Assembly: GCA_029261535.1 (NCBI GenBank)
Contig: JAJDBF010000010.1
Location: 62,001-126,000, forward strand
Length of the DNA stretch: 64,000 nt
Reading direction: 5' to 3'
Source of the DNA: Nitrospinaceae bacterium
GTDB lineage: Bacteria; Nitrospinota; Nitrospinia; Nitrospinales; Nitrospinaceae
A program made the translations under genes and the position numbers. Shown here in pieces: positions 35,053 to 43,382 of this stretch. Position 1 is the stretch's first letter. Each line of letters begins with the position of its first letter. The notes beneath the pieces were generated by a model, which saw only the letters and a list, made by a program, of their open reading frames with translations, searched no databases and was not told where the DNA came from.

Positions 35053-36321
35053 CTAGAGCAAAGGATCGAGGAACAGACCGTCTGTGGTCCAGCGTGCCAC
35101 TTCCTCTTTAGTCGGAATTGGCGGCACAGGCACTTTTTGCGCCCGTCCATCAAGCGGAGAGTGAAATGTGCGGGCATAGGCTTCCGCTTTCCACAGATAG
35201 AGATGATCGAACATCATTCCCCAAGGAGCCATCGGTGTCCCATCAATCCCGCGCGTCACGCGTTTGTAATACAACTCATCCGGCCAGTCTTTCAGCGTCT
35301 TGTCAATATGGTCGGGCATCTTGTCTGTATCCGGGCCATTGGCATTGCGGAAATCGAAAGCCCCGGTCATCATCGGGATTCCATCCGCACCATGACAGAC
35401 AGCGCAGTTGAGCCCCTCAGTCAGGGGTTCCTTACCTTCAAAGACGATCTTGCCTTCTTCAACAATTTTTGGATCGTCCCACCAGGTCCACTGATTCGGA
35501 AATTTGCCTTCAATCGGGATATGAGTCGGATCGCGCAGAGTTTTCAGATAAGCCACCAGCGATTGCAGTTCCACCTTGCTCAAATCTTCACTATAGTAAG
35601 TGGGCATGGCTTTTTTGGATTTTTTATCTTCAAAGCCCGGGGACTGAATTTTTCGCGGATCAACCACCTGCTCCATAATGTAATCAAACGAGTACAAGCC
35701 GATTTGCTTGCTACCCAGATTGGGTCCACGGTCCGAGTTGCCTTCCCAGAAAACTTTATGGCAATTGAAACATTTATTAGATTCAAATATTTCACGTCCT
35801 GCCGCAATCGCCTCTGGGCCGGGAACAAAACGCGTGATCGGCTTTTTGTTCAGTTTCTCTAATTCATGCTCAGGTTTAAACTGGGGAAGCTCGGAAGTGA
35901 TCCCGATAAAAAGAGCCGAGGGTAACAGATAGGTGATGATCAGGCGGAAACTGGAATGAGCAAGGTTCTTTTCTTTTGTGATCGATTTTAAATCCAGAAT
36001 GATGAAATAAACAAGGCCAACGACTGCGAAAGAAACAAACTCAATTTTCCACCAGATCGGAAAGCCCGCTTTACCTGCCAGAAACCAGGTCGCCGCACCA
36101 AGAACAAGAACCATTGGAATTTTAAATCCCAGATTCCCGATAAAACTTTTTTCCTTGAGCGGACCCCCACCAGTGAACAGAAGCACGGTATATAAAAAAG
36201 TCAAAAAGGCGAGGGCGATCCCCATGGACCAGGGTGGATCAAAATTGAAGAAGTCTCCACAGATATAACCGAATACAAAGGCCCCAAGTGTTGGCCCGAG
36301 AAATAAGGCAAGTTTTTTCAT
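35053..36321 (-). CDS. Membrane-anchored dihaem cytochrome c, long paralogue
   Basis: 422 residues. Five hydrophobic segments at about 3-20, 31-50, 66-83, 92-110 and 124-142 precede a periplasmic part with CFNCH (184-188) and CAVCH (306-310) haem sites and the ligand-type region KKAMPTYYSEDLSKVELQ. A Trp-rich NQWTWWDDPKI segment links the two haem domains. It starts 38 bases after the stop of the bd-like oxidase gene, so the two are almost certainly cotranscribed. Expected role: electron input to that oxidase from the periplasmic cytochrome pool (inference). Confidence 0.9.
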   Translation of the reverse strand: MKKLALFLGPTLGAFVFGYICGDFFNFDPPWSMGIALAFLTFLYTVLLFTGGGPLKEKSFIGNLGFKIPMVLVLGAATWFLAGKAGFPIWWKIEFVSFAVVGLVYFIILDLKSITKEKNLAHSSFRLIITYLLPSALFIGITSELPQFKPEHELEKLNKKPITRFVPGPEAIAAGREIFESNKCFNCHKVFWEGNSDRGPNLGSKQIGLYSFDYIMEQVVDPRKIQSPGFEDKKSKKAMPTYYSEDLSKVELQSLVAYLKTLRDPTHIPIEGKFPNQWTWWDDPKIVEEGKIVFEGKEPLTEGLNCAVCHGADGIPMMTGAFDFRNANGPDTDKMPDHIDKTLKDWPDELYYKRVTRGIDGTPMAPWGMMFDHLYLWKAEAYARTFHSPLDGRAQKVPVPPIPTKEEVARWTTDGLFLDPLL

Positions 36322-36359
36322 AGTCCACCCAAGAAGATTAACAACTTAACTCTCTCCTG

Positions 36360-38480
36360 CTACTCGGCCATTTGTGGCGCGGCAGAAGCAGGCACTTCCT
36401 TCTTTTTACCCTTTGGATATTTGATACCCAGCCAGATAATGCCGGTCATGATGATAAAGAATGTCCAGACGATGAGGGTCACGAATTGACCTGACTCCGC
36501 CAGCGTTGGCGCAAATTTCTCCGGCGTGACATCCTTGAACACTTTGTAAATGTGGAAGTTCATGCGTGACAATTCGCGAATGACACCCATCCAGCTCATC
36601 AGCCAGATGTCGGTGAATCCCATGAAGATCAGGATATACGGGCCGAGGGGATTGATCTTGCCCCAGCTGATTTTCCCGGTCTTGGTCGCAATCGTATAAA
36701 AGATGTAGTTGATGAGCGTGACTGTTACCAGCGCGAACGCCGCCGTATTCTTCGAGACCATCAGGGCGAGAAACGCCAGGTTATCCGGCAGGACCATAGC
36801 TTCGTTCATGCCCGGTTCCGGCATCATGGTCGCGTAAAAACGTCTTGGCGTGAACCAGATGGTCGCCGCGGCCACAATGAGTATGAAGCCAAGTTTCATC
36901 GCCGGGAAGAATCTCTGCGCATTCTCGATGCGCTTCATACTCACCCACATGTACACATTACTGGCGGTGAACATGGTACCGATGAGCAGGCCCTGCACCA
37001 GCATGAACATGGATTCGCGATCAGACATGATGTACATGCCGATGTTGGCATCGTACTGATAAATTTCGCGGACGAAGATGTAACCCATTGCAGGAAGTGG
37101 GATCATGATGATAACGCCGATGGCGTTGCCTACATAACCCATCCAGTCGTAATACTCTTTTTCTTTTTTGTCGGTGGACCACAGATACATATAGGCCGCG
37201 ATGACACCCACCATGAACCCGCCAAAGGTGCCGTTACCCACCAGCCGATGGTAATTGAGCGGCATCCAGGTCATGGTGGTGAGGCGATCCCACTCCGTCA
37301 TGGTAGTGAACATGTCCGCGTACGGTTTCGGCGGTGTCTGCATGAAGGTCGCCGGTCCGTCCAGTGCGCATAGCAGGGTCAGGCCGAGAATATTCAGGAT
37401 GACACCGAGAATGATGTGTCGACCTTTCATATTTGATTTGTTCAGTGGATCCCACGAGTACACGTAGATGTACATGATGATGGTTTCCAGAATGAACAGG
37501 GTGGGGTAGCCGATCATGAACAGGACCGGGAACGCCGTGACCAGATAAGAGATGAAATCCTGGTAGGCCACCATCATGATGAACAGAAACAATCCGCCGG
37601 TCAGCGCGGTGAAGCTGTAGCAGATTCCGATAACTTTTGTGATCTCGTGAGCCAGTCGCTCAAACTTGAAGTCCGCTTCCGCGAACATGATTTTATTGGC
37701 AAGGAAGCCACCCGCCGCACCATTTAAAATGGCGCAGATAATCTGATTGAGGTGGACATGTTCTACATTGATGGTCGGAAAACACATTGCCGTGCCAACC
37801 ACAGCCCCGATCAGAATCGAGGGCAGTAAACCCATACACCTGTGGAAAAAATTCAGTGAACTGACAACTGCCGCACCGACAGCACAGGCGACCATTCCGA
37901 ACAACACCCCATGGTGCACGTCGACAATGATTTCACCGATGATCCCGATGGTGACACCAATCAGGACGGCCAGAAACGTATTGGATACAATGATAGCGGC
38001 ACGCACACCGCGGGTTCTGCGAGCCCCCATGACCTCCATGATGACCACGAACATGGGGCAACCGAGAATAAACGAGGCAAACAGGATATGCATTTGGGCG
38101 GCAAACCAGGTGGCCTTGCGGTTGCTCCAGCCGTCAATTTGATCGCCAAACTGCGGGGCTTTGATATCCTTGGCAAGGCCAATGTCTGTCAGGTAAGAAA
38201 GGTCGTCCTCTTCTGCTCCCTCTTCACCTTCTTCACCATCGCCTTCTTCACCGTCACCCTCTTCTTCATCCTCATCCTCTTCGTCGTCTTCTTCATCTTC
38301 CTCGTCCTCTTCATCCTCTTGAGCGTAGGCGGATGAAACTCCAAAGTTCAGGAAGCCATTGGAGGCACTCTGAAAAGCCATTGCCCCGGGTCCCCAACAA
38401 AAAACGGCAAGGGCCATCAACCAGGCAAAAACGGTTAAAAGAAAATTAAACTTTTTTTGAGGGGATGCGGAAGTTTGCAT
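36360..38480 (-). CDS. Cytochrome bd-like oxidase, CydA-related, lacking the quinol loop
   Basis: 706 residues with about 14 membrane helices. After a signal-like N-terminus (cleavage near AYAQ54) comes an almost pure Asp/Glu/Gly stretch at 55-93. CydA correspondences: His131 in AAQMHILFASFILG (b595 ligand region), FILETIIMYIYVYSWD (the helix with the FFLEST glutamate), FMQTPPKPYAD at 379 (WMQNPTG motif), LNYHRLVGNGTFGGF with His411 (b558 ligand region). The long Q loop and GRQPW are absent, so quinol oxidation is unlikely. Extra helices lie between the first two CydA-like helices and at the C-terminus. Similar proteins are reported from nitrite oxidisers. No CydB or CydX adjoins. Confidence 0.8.
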   Translation of the reverse strand: MQTSASPQKKFNFLLTVFAWLMALAVFCWGPGAMAFQSASNGFLNFGVSSAYAQEDEEDEEDEEDDEEDEDEEEGDGEEGDGEEGEEGAEEDDLSYLTDIGLAKDIKAPQFGDQIDGWSNRKATWFAAQMHILFASFILGCPMFVVIMEVMGARRTRGVRAAIIVSNTFLAVLIGVTIGIIGEIIVDVHHGVLFGMVACAVGAAVVSSLNFFHRCMGLLPSILIGAVVGTAMCFPTINVEHVHLNQIICAILNGAAGGFLANKIMFAEADFKFERLAHEITKVIGICYSFTALTGGLFLFIMMVAYQDFISYLVTAFPVLFMIGYPTLFILETIIMYIYVYSWDPLNKSNMKGRHIILGVILNILGLTLLCALDGPATFMQTPPKPYADMFTTMTEWDRLTTMTWMPLNYHRLVGNGTFGGFMVGVIAAYMYLWSTDKKEKEYYDWMGYVGNAIGVIIMIPLPAMGYIFVREIYQYDANIGMYIMSDRESMFMLVQGLLIGTMFTASNVYMWVSMKRIENAQRFFPAMKLGFILIVAAATIWFTPRRFYATMMPEPGMNEAMVLPDNLAFLALMVSKNTAAFALVTVTLINYIFYTIATKTGKISWGKINPLGPYILIFMGFTDIWLMSWMGVIRELSRMNFHIYKVFKDVTPEKFAPTLAESGQFVTLIVWTFFIIMTGIIWLGIKYPKGKKKEVPASAAPQMAE
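38202..38318 (-). repeat. Low-complexity acidic codon tract
   Basis: About 39 codons of GAA, GAG, GAC and GGC near the 5' end of the bd-like oxidase gene, seen on the plus strand as imperfect CTTCTTCAT/CCTC triplet repeats. It encodes the Asp/Glu stretch after the signal peptide. Such tracts can change length by slippage. Confidence 0.85.
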
Positions 38481-38813
38481 TTAAACGATCCCTGACATTA
38501 GGTGAAGGCACGGGTTAAAAGGAAAAACCGGGCAGTGGTCCCAAACAGGTTCTGGCATGGAGCGCAGGAAACCGTTCCGGGATTATATTGTATCAATTTT
38601 TATCGACCCTTTTTCAAACCCTTTCAAGACACTCTCTAAATAACTTCATGTAGATAAAGGTGCCCTTAAAAGGCTAGAGAATTATCATAGGGGTTATTTA
38701 AAGTCAAGGAATTTGTCCCCCCATGATTCATGCCAAGGCCTTAAGATAAAAGCGATTAATAAATAACCCGGGAACTACCGGCAAGTTGATTCTGGTGGGC
38801 TACAGCAGAAAGC
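38481..38813. other. Gene-free stretch upstream of bd-like oxidase gene
   Basis: 333 bases without an ORF or structured RNA that I recognise. A minus-strand promoter candidate is TTGACT (38702-38707) with GATAAT (38681-38686), both five of six to consensus but only 15 bases apart. It would give an oxidase transcript with a leader of about 200 bases. Confidence 0.4.
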
Positions 38814-39008
38814 CTATTCGCGGGTGGAAACTTTGGATACCAGCGGAATAATGAGAAGGCCAAAACCAAGTGAAACACAAAATACCGATAGCAGGCCCAC
38901 CACCACCCGGCCGGACGAACCGGTCATATCTCTAACAGAAAAAACGAACAGGTAACCGCCGAGGCTAAGCAGGGCAAGGCCCAAGCCTCTTATCTTAATC
39001 GATTTCAC
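38814..39008 (-). CDS. Small two-helix membrane protein, 64 aa
   Basis: Two hydrophobic helices (LGLALLSLGGYLFVFSV at about 9-25 and VVVGLLSVFCVSLGFGLLII at 35-54) joined by a short polar loop. No family recognised. Its GTG start overlaps the rlmN stop by four bases (GTGA), which supports real coupled translation. Confidence 0.6.
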   Translation of the reverse strand: MKSIKIRGLGLALLSLGGYLFVFSVRDMTGSSGRVVVGLLSVFCVSLGFGLLIIPLVSKVSTRE

Positions 39009-40057
39009 TGACTACTCTCCAATGTCGTCTGCTGAAATGATTGCCCAGCCAACTGACCGCAGGCACCGAGGATGTCGGTGCCCCGGTTTTTCCTGACAAA
39101 AGCTGAATAGTGCTTTGAGATGAGATATTCCCGGAAAGAATTCACCTGATCCTCTGCGGGAGCCTTGTAAGCTGAACCTTCATACCAGTTGAAAGGGATC
39201 AGGTTTATCTTGCAGGGAAAACCGGAGAGCCATTTCGATAACCTGCGTGCGTCTTCCATCCGGTCGTTGACTCCTCTCAGCAAAACGTATTCGATGGTGA
39301 TGCGTCTCCCTGCCTTTAACGGGTAATCCTGCAGACAGGCGATAAGCGATTCAATCGGATATTTTTTGTTGATCGGCATGATGACATCGCGCGTTTGATT
39401 ATCTGTCGCATTGAGAGACACGGCGAGATTGACATTCAATCCTTCGTCGCCAAAGGATCGAATCTTGTCCACCAGGCCGCTGGTCGAAACTGTTACCTTG
39501 CGAATGGGGAAGCTCAGTGCTTCTGTTGATATCAAAAGTTTGATCGCAGAGATCACTGGCTCATAATTATCCAGCGGTTCGCCCATACCCATCATCACGA
39601 TATTGGTCACCTGCTCTTTGTCCGAGAGGTCGTCATTGACCGCCATGAATTGCCCCAGGATTTCACCAGCCGTTAGCTGATCTTTTAATCCAAGAGTGCC
39701 GGTTAAACAGAACGAGCAGGCCAGGCGACAACCCACCTGACTGGAGATGCACAAGGTCCTCCGATCACCCTCAGGCATCCAGATGCTTTCCACCTGCGCC
39801 CCGCTAGCAAGCTCAAACAAATACTTGATAGAGCCGTCTGCAGAACGGGTGCGCGACTTGATGGCGGGCAGACTGATACTGAAATTTTCCTGCAATTTTT
39901 GCCGGAGGCCCTTGGATATATTGGACATGGAATTAAAATCGCGGATGCCGCGCTGATACAACCAGCCCAAAACCTGATGCGTCCGGTAAGTAGACTCTCC
40001 CCATCCCTCGAGAGTGTCTTTTAGTTTTTGTTCAGTAACCCCAATAATATTAGTCAT
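39005..40057 (-). CDS. rlmN: Dual-specificity 23S rRNA/tRNA adenine C2-methyltransferase
   Basis: Radical SAM enzyme methylating A2503 of 23S rRNA and A37 of some tRNAs. 350 residues. The cluster cysteines are Cys110, 114 and 117 in CRLACSFCLTG; VMMGMGEPLDNYE is the SAM region; the C-terminal cysteine lies in GTDILGACGQL. ATG start at 40057. First gene of a pair with the small membrane protein. Confidence 0.96.
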   Translation of the reverse strand: MTNIIGVTEQKLKDTLEGWGESTYRTHQVLGWLYQRGIRDFNSMSNISKGLRQKLQENFSISLPAIKSRTRSADGSIKYLFELASGAQVESIWMPEGDRRTLCISSQVGCRLACSFCLTGTLGLKDQLTAGEILGQFMAVNDDLSDKEQVTNIVMMGMGEPLDNYEPVISAIKLLISTEALSFPIRKVTVSTSGLVDKIRSFGDEGLNVNLAVSLNATDNQTRDVIMPINKKYPIESLIACLQDYPLKAGRRITIEYVLLRGVNDRMEDARRLSKWLSGFPCKINLIPFNWYEGSAYKAPAEDQVNSFREYLISKHYSAFVRKNRGTDILGACGQLAGQSFQQTTLESSQ

Positions 40058-40071
40058 TTAAGCTGAGTTAT

Positions 40072-40335
40072 TTGAAATTCCACAAAATAAAGGATCGTCG
40101 ATTTTTGCCAGAAAAATCGAGACCTCAATGTAAATTTTGCCCATTATACCCGCTGATACGGAAATATGTTCCTCCGATTTCTCTGGATAGCCATCCCCGA
40201 ATGGGGTACACTTTCTCGAATAATCGGGATTGGTGGGTCCCGGTTCAATCGGCTTCCCAAGAGAAAAAGAGTCCCAATGGTTTGAAGCGAAACAAGTTGT
40301 TTTCCCGCTTGCTGAAACGGAAAGAGCAACGATGA
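40072..40335 (+). CDS. Doubtful small ORF, 87 aa
   Basis: Basic frame beginning with TTG and lacking an SD; contains a CKFC pair and a K/R-rich C-terminus (LKRNKLFSRLLKRKEQ). Nothing else occupies the stretch 40058-40392 between rlmN and the DnaJ gene. Its stop overlaps an ATG (ATGA at 40332) that opens a 22-codon frame ending inside the DnaJ start region. This arrangement could be a coupled leader or chance. Confidence 0.25.
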   Translation: MKFHKIKDRRFLPEKSRPQCKFCPLYPLIRKYVPPISLDSHPRMGYTFSNNRDWWVPVQSASQEKKSPNGLKRNKLFSRLLKRKEQR

Positions 40336-40400
40336 GAGAAATTATTCAGGATGACAACACGAAATTGCCCGCGAAAGGAAAAGGCATAAATTGTGAATAG
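40332..40400 (+). CDS. Possible 22-codon upstream ORF of the DnaJ gene
   Basis: ATG at 40332 preceded by GGAAAGAG; encodes MREIIQDDNTKLPAKGKG then INCE and stops at 40400, overlapping the GTG start of the DnaJ-family gene by eight bases. If translated it would couple ribosomes to that start. Only spacing and overlap support it. Confidence 0.25.
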   Translation: MREIIQDDNTKLPAKGKGINCE

Positions 40401-41196
40401 CAATAGAGCCGTGAAACTGCCCGAATGCTATCGAATTCTCAATGTATCACCTGGTGCCGCCTGGAATGAAGTCAGGCTCGCCTACCACGCCCTTGCGTTA
40501 AAATTCCACCCCGACCGTAACCTGGGCGACCCTCATTGCGAGGAACGCTTTAAAGAGGTTTCATCAGCATTTAATATGTTGCGAAAATATTACGCTTCAA
40601 AGGGAATGGGTGGCTTGTCTCAGGACATAAATGAGTCGGCTCCATTTCCCGGGAGTAACCCTGACACCAAAAGGCGATCCACTGAAACCCTGCCTGAATT
40701 TGACGGCCCTTTGGTCAGCCGCGCATGGAAAAAATTGCAACGACTGGAGCGTACCTGGTTTCAACTCGATGTCGAATTAAAAGTGGTCATTTCCCAGCAG
40801 GTTGCTTTCAAGGGGGGCTATATCAAAGTTAAAAGATCCTGGGAGACGCTGGACATCCGGGTGCCGCAAAGATCACGCGCAGGCACTTTATTGCGGCTGG
40901 TCGGCAAGGGAGACCCTGGGGTTTTGCATCGTGAGCGGGGAGACCTGATTGTACGTATCGAAGTTACGCCAGGCCAGCGACCGCGCCATCAACCTGATGA
41001 ATTTCCCGTAGTCGTCTGGCTGAAAAAGAAAGACCTGCGACAACGGCGAGTATTTTCTTTATCGACGCATGAAGGCAAGATTTTATATTCCCTGCCAGTG
41101 ACCACTCACGATGGCCAGGAATTTGTTCTCCTCGGCAAGCCCGATGATATTACCGGAATCAGAACGCGATTCTTGGTGGAAGTGCGGGTGGTTTGA
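40393..41196 (+). CDS. DnaJ-family co-chaperone without zinc domain
   Basis: 267 residues. J domain at 8-70 with the HPD motif (HPDRNLGDP at 39-47) that stimulates Hsp70 ATPase. A variable linker (about 75-110) is followed by one DnaJ C-terminal-like domain (LDVELKVVISQQVAFKGGYI, GTLLRLVGKGDPGVLHRERGD). No CXXCXGXG zinc repeats, so CbpA-like. The start is GTG at 40393. Its 3' end overlaps the convergent lipoprotein gene by 38 bases. Confidence 0.85.
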   Translation: MNSNRAVKLPECYRILNVSPGAAWNEVRLAYHALALKFHPDRNLGDPHCEERFKEVSSAFNMLRKYYASKGMGGLSQDINESAPFPGSNPDTKRRSTETLPEFDGPLVSRAWKKLQRLERTWFQLDVELKVVISQQVAFKGGYIKVKRSWETLDIRVPQRSRAGTLLRLVGKGDPGVLHRERGDLIVRIEVTPGQRPRHQPDEFPVVVWLKKKDLRQRRVFSLSTHEGKILYSLPVTTHDGQEFVLLGKPDDITGIRTRFLVEVRVV

Positions 41197-42010
41197 TAAA
41201 TTTTTCCAGCGGGTCAGGATTCTCATTGTAATTTTTAAACGTGTGGGTGGTCACCAGGATATTGATCAGGGCCATCAACACGATACAGATCGCCAGAGCA
41301 GAGAGCGTTATCATTTTTTCGCTCTTTTCCATTTTCTTGAATCCCTTGAGCATCACCACAACGCAAGCCACAGACCATAGCACCCCTACAATTAATATTC
41401 CCTGCAAGGTTTTGGACAAGGCGATTTCCGAGTCCATGTGATTCAACGTCAGGGCCGCAAAAATGATGGGCGGAAAACTGAATAGAAAAGGCCATCCCAC
41501 CCAGCCCGAACCTGGGGTACGATTGCCCCGCCAGGTCTTGAGTCCGAACACCAGCATGATAGTGATCAAGACGAACCCGATCCGATCCCGCACGTCACTC
41601 TCGTGTTGTTTTGCCCGGATAAAATTCAACGCGCCGAGAACGTAACTGGAAACTTCCTCATCATCCATTTCGTAATAACCGCCCTTGTTGGTGTCGAAGG
41701 CGAACACCCGCGCGGTGATGGACTCAGCAGGCAGGGCAATCGCCCGCCATGCGCTGTCGTTTGCCGATTCGATTTCGAGATAGACAATGCCCGTGTGGTA
41801 TTCAAGCTTGCCACCTGTTTCTTGCAACTCGGTCAGGTTGCGCGCATATTTGTCGTTCTTTTTGTGATAGTCTTTTTGTAATTCAATCAGGTCCAGCATG
41901 GCCTTGCGGGCCTGAATATCCGCCGCATTTTGGTAAAGGCGATCACACCCGTTCAGGAACAAAAGGGCAAGGACGCATATAAAGAATCGAATCAGTAAAG
42001 ATCTTTTCAT
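41159..42010 (-). CDS. Membrane lipoprotein of unknown function, 283 aa
   Basis: Signal peptide with lipobox FLNGC (Cys22), a helical and mixed periplasmic region (about 25-145; LIELQKDYHKKNDKYARNLT resembles the pilin-like type II secretion product pattern), then four membrane helices (about 150-260) and a Pro-rich tail. No family named. ATG 42010 is chosen over 42073 because it gives the clear signal peptide MKRSLLIRFFICVLALLFL. Overlaps the DnaJ gene tail to tail. Confidence 0.72.
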   Translation of the reverse strand: MKRSLLIRFFICVLALLFLNGCDRLYQNAADIQARKAMLDLIELQKDYHKKNDKYARNLTELQETGGKLEYHTGIVYLEIESANDSAWRAIALPAESITARVFAFDTNKGGYYEMDDEEVSSYVLGALNFIRAKQHESDVRDRIGFVLITIMLVFGLKTWRGNRTPGSGWVGWPFLFSFPPIIFAALTLNHMDSEIALSKTLQGILIVGVLWSVACVVVMLKGFKKMEKSEKMITLSALAICIVLMALINILVTTHTFKNYNENPDPLEKFIKPPALPPRIAF

Positions 42011-42129
42011 AAGTTGAGAAATCCAGGAGCTTAAGTTAAACGAAAGGCAATGAGTTGCCAGCAGAGAAGTCACCGTAGAGGCACCTCAGCGAAACGCCTA
42101 TTATGAATCAGAATTCCATCAGGAAACAA

Positions 42130-42672
42130 ATGAAATTTGTCACAGGCAACCTGAACAAGGTCAAAGAAGCGCAAATGATTCTCGGACTGACGCTGGATCA
42201 GATCGATATTGCCCTCGAAGAAATCCAGACCTGCGACGTTGAAACAGCGGTGAATCACAAGGTACGGGAAGCTTATCTGAAACTGGACAAGCCCGTGTTG
42301 GTGGAGGACTCCGGCCTGGTTTTTTTAGCCTGGAACGGACTCCCCGGAGCCCTTGTCAAATGGTTTGAGCAAACCGTTGGATTGGAAGGCATGGCCCGCA
42401 TGCTGGACCCGTTTCCCAATCGCGAAGCCATCGCACAGTGTTTTGTCGGATTGGGCGATGGTGCACAATTTATCATTGGTAAAGGAGAGGTGAGGGGAAC
42501 CATTGCTGAATCACCACGAGGGAAAAACGGTTTCGGCTGGGACACCTTGTTCATCCCGGAAGGCCATGACAGGACGTTTGCCGAAATGAGCGCAGAAGAG
42601 AAAAACGAAATTTCTCATCGCAAGCGGGCCTTCGAAGATGTGAAACGGTTGGGCTCTGGGTTTTCAAATTAA
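42130..42672 (+). CDS. HAM1/ITPase-family nucleoside triphosphate pyrophosphatase
   Basis: Removes dITP, XTP and similar non-canonical nucleotides. 180 residues, with KFVTGNLNKVKEAQMILG at the start, VEDSGLVFLAWNGLPGALVKW (quoted in part: VEDSGLVFLAWNGLPGA), GFGWDTLFIPEGHDRTFAEM and SHRKRAFEDV. The pattern is nearer the eukaryotic/archaeal ITPA branch than RdgB. ATG 42130 has AGGAAA upstream and gives the family-typical N-terminus, so it is preferred to ATG 42103. Confidence 0.92.
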   Translation: MKFVTGNLNKVKEAQMILGLTLDQIDIALEEIQTCDVETAVNHKVREAYLKLDKPVLVEDSGLVFLAWNGLPGALVKWFEQTVGLEGMARMLDPFPNREAIAQCFVGLGDGAQFIIGKGEVRGTIAESPRGKNGFGWDTLFIPEGHDRTFAEMSAEEKNEISHRKRAFEDVKRLGSGFSN

Positions 42673-42734
42673 ATTGGTTAATGGTTTTTTTTTACTAAAA
42701 GGTTGCTGGAAAAGTTTTATTGCCGCCGGTAATT

Positions 42735-42803
42735 GTCACATTGAGCTTGTCGAAGTTTGGAGACTATATTATCCAGACCACACTTCGACAAGCTCAATGT
42801 GAC
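42735..42803. repeat. Perfect 22-bp inverted repeat
   Basis: Left arm 42735-42756 (GTCACATTGAGCTTGTCG then AAGT) is exactly complementary to 42782-42803, around a 25-base loop. The motif is shared with the MITE-like copies and with the decayed element at 2751-2845. It lies between two genes and has no T run, so a repeat element is a better reading than a terminator. Confidence 0.85.
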
Positions 42804-42870
42804 TATTATGGGAAAGCCTCGCAGAAAAGACTTAATAGCAATCTGTTAGAAAATTTTCTTATTGCGACTT

Positions 42871-43266
42871 CTATTTATTTGGTTCCAAGAGCCGCTGATA
42901 AAGGTGCTCAAAGCATTCATAATATCCGGGTAGTTTTTTATAAACAGTGTCTGCCTCAGAGGCACGGCTCTCAAGTTTGAGGCTCTCGATGGAATTTAAA
43001 ATATCTGCGCAGTCCGTTTCCTCGGGCATCCATCTTCCCTGAACTGCGTGATCAATTAAATATACAAGGTCTTCATTTTCATCACGACCAGAAGCTACGG
43101 CGATACATTTCAAAACGGAGATCAACGTGAATTCAAAGCGCTGGAGGGATGCATCACGGAAGTAGGGCGTTGGCTCCTGATCCAGCATTTCCCTGAAGCG
43201 TTGCAGGTTCCATTGCAGGTGCCCCAGCAGTACGGACAGTGGGACGTTATCTTGTGATTCAGTCAA
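42871..43266 (-). CDS. Hypothetical helical protein, 131 aa
   Basis: Acidic, helical, soluble. The central part (RFEFTLISVLKCIAVASG, DLVYLIDHAVQGRWMP) has some likeness to HEPN/nucleotidyltransferase-binding helices, but the characteristic residues are not clear and no nucleotidyltransferase gene is near, so I do not assign it. Start TTG 43266 is the only option in frame and lacks a good SD. It is flanked by repeat elements on both sides. Confidence 0.6.
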   Translation of the reverse strand: MTESQDNVPLSVLLGHLQWNLQRFREMLDQEPTPYFRDASLQRFEFTLISVLKCIAVASGRDENEDLVYLIDHAVQGRWMPEETDCADILNSIESLKLESRASEADTVYKKLPGYYECFEHLYQRLLEPNK

Positions 43267-43382
43267 GGCTATTCACTCAATTGGAAGTAATACGCACGAT
43301 TAAACGCCACGATTGTATAAGACTCACGCCCAGAAAACCTAGAAATTTTAGAATAAATTTTTCGTCGGTGCTTAATTTTTGT

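Noticed and set aside
42735-42803. Rho-independent terminator for the ITPase-like gene
   Set aside because: The loop is 25 bases, no T run follows, and the arms match dispersed repeats elsewhere.
42871-43266. HEPN partner of a toxin-antitoxin nucleotidyltransferase system
   Set aside because: Similarity is vague and no nucleotidyltransferase gene is adjacent.
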